Assembly: GCF_032854445.1 (NCBI RefSeq)
Contig: NC_088298.1
Coordinates: forward strand, 21,415,295-21,479,294
DNA: 64,000 nucleotides
Reading direction: 5' to 3'
Origin: Liolophura sinensis
Lineage: Eukaryota; Mollusca; Polyplacophora; Chitonida; Chitonidae
Below the pieces are notes generated by a model. The model was not told where the DNA came from. It did not search any database and was given only the letters and a program-made list of their open reading frames with translations. Positions 57,740 through 64,000 of the stretch are shown piece by piece. The position numbers were made by a program, and so were the translations under genes. Position 1 is the stretch's first letter. Each line of letters begins with the position of its first letter.

Positions 57740-57880
57740 CTAAAGCGTCTCTCTTTCTTGACCCGTGAGGTTGCGAGTTCGAATCCCGTCCTGCCGATTC
57801 GGCTTCGGCCTTACATCATGAGGTCTGTCAGGTAGACCTGATAAAGCCAATATGCCAGCATCACGAAGCTGTCTTTGCGC
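57740..57880 (+). repeat. Possible third tRNA-like SINE fragment
   Basis: GAGGTTGCGAGTTCGAATCC matches a Pol III B box. The following CCGATTCGGCTTCGG is a short hairpin. No tail was identified. Confidence 0.4.
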
Positions 57881-58374
57881 TAAAATTATAACTTTGCATA
57901 TGAAATTTTATTTTCATTCTTCTGACTTTGATGACAGATTTGAAAATTTGTTTTTAAGATCAAAATGATCCTCTCATGTTTTCCTATGAGTGCATGTGTT
58001 CCTCGCAGATAAAATGGACAACAATTCAAAGCTCAACTAGGATAACGGCTGGTGGATTTCATGGAGTCGCGTGCAGAGTTACCGGATTCGAACAAGACAA
58101 AAGGGCGAAAATTTCTGTCATTTGTCTGCATGGTTTGTCTCGCTCTTCAACACATTCGCGGTCATTCCAGCAAAGTCTTGGAAACTTATCATTAAAATTG
58201 TGACCAATCTCTAAACACGGCGGGGTAGGGGTGTCTCTCTCTAGCTTGGATGTTACAAACGCTGGCACACTGTGACTGTCAAGCCTTTATCATTGAGATT
58301 AGGAGTTCCGGTCCAGCTCTCGCTTATTTTAGTTGAGGCTTTATGTCCAGAGGTTGAGTGAGGCTCAACCATAC

Positions 58375-58600
58375 TTATTTATGTATTTGAATGGTTGTCT
58401 TACGCCGTATTCACTTACACCACGGCTATCAAACAACCTAAGGCATCAGTTCTAAAAGAAATGTATAAAACAATACTTATGTAAACAGTAAATAGAGCTG
58501 ATAACGTGATCAGTTTTTACATGTTGCAAGGGAAAACAGTCGGCATCTAGGCATGGTATTCAAATCAAACATCAAACTGTGATAGTAGATGAATCTATCA
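58375..58600. repeat. SINE fragment (-) and dispersed repeat K copy 1
   Basis: 58375-58425 is a diverged SINE tail side on the minus strand. 58430-58600 aligns with 60228-60410, sharing CATCAGTTCTAAAA and GGCATGGTATTCAAATCAAA. Confidence 0.7.
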
Positions 58601-59224
58601 GTCAAAACACGAGTTATTTGATCGTTTGTTTCGTCGCTGACACCACTGACGGATAGTACGATGTTGATGCATGTCATTTCCTTCTGTGCTGAGCTTCCCC
58701 CTGTCCAGGATAAAATGGCATCCCTTCAGTCATCCATTCGCTCCATTACACGCCCAGATAGATTTGATGTAATGCGACAGGAATGCCGTGTGCCTTTGAC
58801 ATTTTCAGCCAACCGAGTTCATTACAGTACTGGTTCATTTTAATATCTATGAGCTGTGGATCCTTTATTAAATTAGCGGACATCAGAGAACTTGATGTGG
58901 AATATTCTGATCGATTTTTCAATTTACTAACTTAATTTCTTGCAGCTTTTCACAATAATTGGCGTTGCTTTGAATGCAAGTATATTTAGCGCTCTCTCTC
59001 TCTGTATTATCTCTTTATTATTAAATTTGATTTAATTTACAAATCATCCAGGTTCGGGCAGTTTTCTCTTCTGTTGCATTTCTAGGTTTATATATTATTT
59101 TAGGGAAGAAATCCAAACCAAAAGCCTCCATGGAATACCCTTGTTAGCTATAAGACGCGTGTGTACCTGACAATCTTATTGACCGGTTCCGTGGAGCCCC
59201 CAGAACCTCGAATGAAACACTGGA
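58601..59224. other. No recognisable gene
   Basis: No repeat or gene supported. Confidence 0.4.
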
Positions 59225-59365
59225 TATTGTCTAGTCAGGTTACTGGCCGACCTTCCCACGTACGTCTCGAGAGGACGCCAGCATTACCCGGACTTGAACT
59301 CACAGCGACCGCACTGATGAGAGCCCCCTGAGTCGCTGGCGTGCTTGCCGTTTAACGCTGTACTA
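59225..59365 (-). mobile_element. SINE fragment, inverted
   Basis: Head half only: GACCTTCCCACGTACGTCTC, GACTTGAACTCACAGCGACC, and a decayed tRNA-like end. Confidence 0.85.
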
Positions 59366-59894
59366 CACTCTCAAAGGTGGTGGTCAAGAGCGCCGTGAAG
59401 AACCGTTTGTCACCAAGAGAGCCAAAACAATAGACATTCTCCACTCACATGTAAAGAGATTGAAAGGCAAGCCCCTTAACCCCTGAATAATGGCCAGATG
59501 TTCATTACTTGCAACGTACACTAATTGTTGGTAATGATATGCACACACCCATGAGAGGGTTGCGCTCTTTGTCTTTTCCTCAAGGTAATCTGTCATCCAC
59601 CAACGCTGCGTGCAAGTCTGTAAGTCACACGCGGTTAAGTTCGGGAGTCACTTATCGCAGGTAGATGGTTTAACAGTGCACTCATTTATGAGCGTGGCGT
59701 TATCCGAATTATGTTCAAAATCAATGTATATTTGATGGGAAAAGAGCTTGCGTGGCGTTCGATGAAAACTAATTGACACCTAATGTTCCGCTCAGGTAAT
59801 TTTACCCTTTTCAGCTGTTCATGAGGGTGAGTAAGTCGGACATGTGGAGACTGACGTACATATTTTATTATCAACAACTTGTATCCTGGCATGG

Positions 59895-60135
59895 TACACG
59901 ATTTAAACAATGATTCCACTCACTCGCTTAGATCATACCTTGTGCCTTTCCAGCATCATTTTAAACTGTTGACTGTTTCTCTTTGCGTAATTTCCCGTCC
60001 TATTTTTGTATTTCTTATACTTTCTCAGTTTCTTTGGCAGTTTGTGTTCAACGTCGTTTTGGGAATTGGTCTTGCGATTAATGACCTGGAACGTCCTTAT
60101 TGATAGACCAATGTATGTTTTGACGCATAGATTTG
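59895..60135 (+). repeat. Dispersed repeat C, copy 3
   Basis: Full-length match to 2690-2945 and 690-920. No satellite follows here, unlike copy 2. Confidence 0.7.
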
Positions 60136-60227
60136 AAACGGCAATTAAAGTTAAGCCTCAAATTTGACTTTTGTGTACCAATAGTAAAGCATCAAAAAGC
60201 ATTCCAAATCAATAATCTCAAGATCCA

Positions 60228-60410
60228 TTTCTAGAACAACCTAATGCATCAGTTCTAAAAAGGGTGTACAAAACGATAATTATGTAAACGGTAAAGACAG
60301 CTGATAACGTGTATGAAAGTATATCAGCTTTCACACGATGCAGGGGAGAACAGTCAATATTCTAGGCATGGTATTCAAATCAAACATCAAACTCTGATAG
60401 GAGGCGAATT
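60228..60410 (+). repeat. Dispersed repeat K, copy 2
   Basis: Direct copy of 58430-58600 about 1.8 kb away, with small indels. Confidence 0.75.
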
Positions 60411-61239
60411 ATTGTCTGCTCTATTATAAGTATAGGTTTCTCGGTTGCTCTAATAGCCACAGTTTACCATCCGACAACCAATTTTATCATTCCACACAGC
60501 ACATGAGAGCCTGCACTATTTAACCCACACTACTGTGATCATTTCGGTGCAAAATTCTTAAGCACTTAAGCCACTTGAACAATAACAGAAATAATTCAGC
60601 CACTCAAGCACAGCCCGTTCAAGTCCAGGACGTCATCTCTAATGGAACTGAACGGCACTTGGCGAGCGTCTCTTCCAGACAGCCAGCAGGAGGGGTCATT
60701 CTTGGCAAGCCGCCCTCGAATTAGCCGGATTATTGTCCCGTTCATGACTTACACCCAGATATCAGTGAGTTTTAGGCTAATTACCTCACAAGTACGCCGT
60801 GTTCAGACAATAGGACTAATTGGGAAAAGGATGAGATGAGACAAGGCGGAGATTTAGCGTAAGTGGCGGGAATGGTAGGAGGGGTGCAGGCCAAACCGGT
60901 GGATAAACTCCACGCGAGTTCAGGATACGAGATGCGTATAGGAATGGTAACCTGTTGCATAGATACGTCAGAAGTTTCTTTCACAAACTTAAAATACACT
61001 TCAAATTTAAAACAAAATACTTACCACCTTTAAATATAATCTTAATAAACTGCAACATAGTAAAGCAAGACCAGAGACGACAACAATTTGTCTCACATGC
61101 CCGGTGAACTACAAGCTCTTGTGAATTTACCTCAGTTAGGGATTTTTTCACCTGCTCAGGTACATGCTTCAATATCACAAACGTACACACCCTTCAGCAC
61201 CATGTATGGATTCAACAGAATTACTAGGAGCGAAAGGGT
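60411..61239. other. No recognisable gene
   Basis: No repeat or gene supported. GTGAATTTACCTCAGTTAGGG near 61122 resembles the flank beside the 48-bp minisatellite at 34.7 kb. Confidence 0.4.
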
Positions 61240-61580
61240 GAGTGAATGCTTGGGGTTTAACGTCGTACTTAACAATTTTTCAGTCATATGACGACGAAGG
61301 CATCCTTAGGGTGTATGTAATGTACCTCCTTGCTGCAGGACGGCTTTCCACCGCTCTTCATCTAGTGCTGATTCACTGAGACGACTTACCGAAGGCAAGT
61401 AAGCCGCGCCGCTCGAGCCATTATGTTGATACGGGTCAACCAGTCATTGCACTTTTCCCTTCATGCTGAACGCCAAGCGAGGGAGCTGCAACTTCCTCTT
61501 TTAAAGTCTTAGGTGTGACTCAACCCAGGATTGACCCTGGATCTACCAGTCCCGAAGCGGAACAAAATTACTTGGAAGAA
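61240..61580 (-). mobile_element. Second-family SINE, inverted, near full length
   Basis: The tail at the left reads GGTTTAACGTCGTACTTAAC then TTTTTCAGTCATATGAC. The body has GTGCTGATTCACTGAGACG and CTGAACGCCAAGCGAGGG. The tRNA-like head is at the right near CTACCAGTCCCGAAGCGG. It is the inverse of 13515-13855. Confidence 0.82.
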
Positions 61581-61929
61581 AATGCGGTGATGTTAATTGG
61601 AATTTAGTAGACGCCACTTATCTACACTAGATATCATCTAACAGGCCATTTTCTGCTTAGTGCACATGTGGTTTCCCTGATATTATTTACAGTGTTAAAT
61701 TGAAATTAAAGATTGAGTTTGTACGGTGGACTCTCAGGGCCACGTTTAAAGAAGCTGAAGAACAGTAGTGCCCCCTAGTTTGTTTAGCTACTATATATAC
61801 AATCATGCTCTGATCCCAAGATATAAATAACATCAATAACATGGCTGCTAATGCTGTAGGTAATACATGTACTTCATCTTCGTAGTTATTTATTCGGACC
61901 TCAATGTGTACGCTATTAACATGCACAAA

Positions 61930-62860
61930 TCCCAAGCTACCTTATGTACCTGTAAATACAATGGAGTTATGTCTTCAGTACTTAGACCTGCCATGTGGAC
62001 GTTATAAACATGCATGCAGCTCTAGTAACATTATGTGCCTGTAAATACAATGGAGTTTATGTTTTCAGTACTTAGACCCGTCATGTGTACGCTATAAACA
62101 TGCATGAAGCTCTAGCAACATTATGTGTCTGTAAATACAATGGAGTTATGTCTTCAGTACTTAGACCTGCCATGTGGACGTTATAAAGATGCATGAAGCT
62201 CTAGTAACATTATGTGCCTGTAAATACAATGGAGTTATGTTTTCAGTACTTAGACCCGTCATGTGTACGCTATAAACATGCATGAAGCTCTAGCAACATT
62301 ATGTGTCTGTAAATACCATGTAGTTATATCCTCACCATGTGGACGTCATAAACATGCACGAAGCCCTAGCAGCATTATCTGGTCGTAATTGCCATGAAGT
62401 TATGTCTTCGGTACTTGGGTCCATCATGTGGACGTCATAAACATGCACGAAGCCCTAGCAGCATTATCTGGTCGTAATTGCCATGAAGTTATGTCTTCGG
62501 TACTTGGGTCCATCACGTGTACGCTATAAACATGCATGAAGCTCTAGCAACATTATGTGTCTGTAAATACCATGTAGTTATATCCTCACCATGTGGACGT
62601 CATAAACATGCACGAAGCCCTAGCAGCATTATCTGGTCGTAATTGCCATGAAGTTATGTCTTCGGTACTTGGGTCCATCATGTGGACGTCATAAACATGC
62701 ACGAAGCCCTAGCAGCATTATCTGGTCGTAATTGCCATGAAGTTATGTCTTCGGTACTTGGGTCCATCACGTGTACGCTATAAACATGCACGAAGCCCTG
62801 GAAACATTATGCGCCCGCAGATACCATGGAGTTATGTTTTCAGGCCTTGAGCCTGTTGAT
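61930..62860. repeat. 89-bp satellite, higher-order period 254 bp in right part
   Basis: About ten units of 89 bp with GTAAATACAATGGAGTTATG, TTCAGTACTTAGACC and ATAAACATGCATGAAGC. Unit starts at 62039, 62129 and 62218 show the period. The left part alternates two variants (178-bp dimer). In the right part a three-unit block including one shortened unit starts at 62307 and again at 62561 and is essentially identical across both copies. Confidence 0.95.
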
Positions 62861-64000
62861 ACTTTCTTGTCCTGGATTTGGGGATCATTAGACATGGCAC
62901 ACTGTCTGTCATAATTCTGCGTTCTGACATGGCATCAGTTAAATTATGTCACAGCTTATAGTCTATTCCTTATAGAGAGTCGCCTACATTCAGGGGTCTG
63001 TAAAATCAGTCATACACGCTACCAAAATTGCTTATAGACATTGTCACGTAACAACCAAGCCCTACACACTGATACGTTGGACGTCCATGTTATTACACAG
63101 AAAATGCAGTTAGAATACTTTTTCTAATTTATAATGTTAGAGTGTATAAGCTTAGTTTCGACACCAAGAACTCACTGCCTCGGGTGACGTCGCGATTATT
63201 CATAAACAAGTTGCATGCTCGACAATGGACATGGAAGAGTGATTCGTTTTACAATAGCTGCACCAACAAGCGGTTTGAACAAACTCCATGCAATAACACA
63301 GCCTACACTACTGTCTGTGCGGATAACTAGGCCGCTTTAATTGCCTAATATCCATATCTGAAACTATACTGCAGTGAGAACATGTCCTACCATAGATAAA
63401 GTATTCATTTATCAAGGTTATATTAAAATGTGCGAACCATTTAAAATATGGCCGTGTGAGAAACAGGGTTTACAGTTTACAGTATCACCCTCCTTCAAAA
63501 CATGTTGAACTCCGCCCAAATACCCAGCATGCCATTGTTTTTTTTAAATAATTATGACGTCCCCCGAGACATTTGGTTTTTGCCGTCAAAAGCCAGCTAC
63601 TGGACTTTAAAATTATGAATTATAAAAAGTGTTTTAACTTCGCTTTCCTACCCTGAATGTAAACTTCAAACATATCATTGTGTAGAACTTGTGTTGTTAC
63701 GTGTCACTGACTAAAGGCAAGTTTGGTAGCTAGTATGAATGATTTTACAGACAGCTGAATATAAGCGATTCTCTAAAAGAAATAGACTATAAAATGTACC
63801 GCTCGCTTTTTCACGCATTGTCTCGCGATAATAGGTCATCTGACAACATACCCTACGAACGATTGTGTTTTACTCTCGTTGTCTGCAGTCTGGCCGTAAA
63901 AAAGCTAGCAATACACCTTAATGGAATTTCACGTCATATTGGCAACGTAAAGCTTTTCTGAATATCAACATATCTTGTTTGTGGCACTGCATTGACACTG
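62861..64000. other. No recognisable gene
   Basis: AT-rich, with short open frames only. No repeat or RNA gene seen up to the window end. Confidence 0.4.

Overview
This looks like an AT-rich, repeat-dominated piece of a marine invertebrate nuclear genome, most likely a mollusc. The organism call is inference. It rests on more than fifteen copies of a tRNA-derived SINE with an (AAAT)n tail, on a second SINE family whose tail reads close to GTACGACGTTAAAC (a style I associate with molluscs), on eukaryotic LINE, hAT, Tc1 and Crypton relics, and on the lack of any bacterial-type gene density. I found no host gene with recognisable conserved domains. The only recognisable proteins are broken transposon products. 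Three short open stretches sit inside duplicated blocks and might be remains of host exons.

Layout. Positions 1-29 kb carry an old tandem duplication, seen as blocks I call A, B, G and D in constant order. Unit 1 has A 935-1460, B 5490-6870, G 7050-7290 and D 13885-15940. Unit 2 has A 16790-17170, B 17600-18790, G 20400-20580 and D 21900-23620. Unit 3 is partial, with A 26155-27324 and B to about 28905. Unit 1 is swollen by two arrays of a 61-bp satellite and by a 3.3-kb LINE. Unit 2 carries a Crypton and an L1/Tx1-like LINE fragment. Unit 3 is split by a 0.7-kb element with terminal inverted repeats. A second duplicated domain covers 30.4-41.3 kb. It has blocks at 30.4 and 31.6 kb repeated at 36.5 and 39.2 kb, a 2.5-kb direct tandem duplication at 37.3-41.3 kb, and an inverted pair at 28.1/35.8 kb.

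From 41 to 64 kb the window holds a hAT transposase relic that has lost its middle (42.3-43.7 kb), a 51-bp minisatellite (45.1 kb), a palindrome made from a minisatellite monomer (45.7 kb), a Tc1 relic (46.9-47.3 kb), a 0.66-kb purine-rich tract (50.9-51.5 kb), scattered SINEs and an 89-bp satellite (61.9-62.9 kb).

No genes visibly work together here. The interest lies in the nested order of insertions and duplications, in higher-order structure in three separate satellites, in a CRE-site cluster that is itself part of a dispersed inverted repeat, and in two short open frames whose duplicated copies differ in a coding-like way. Repeat boundaries are by eye and should be read as plus or minus a few tens of bases. 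All duplication statements come from visual alignment, not computed identity.
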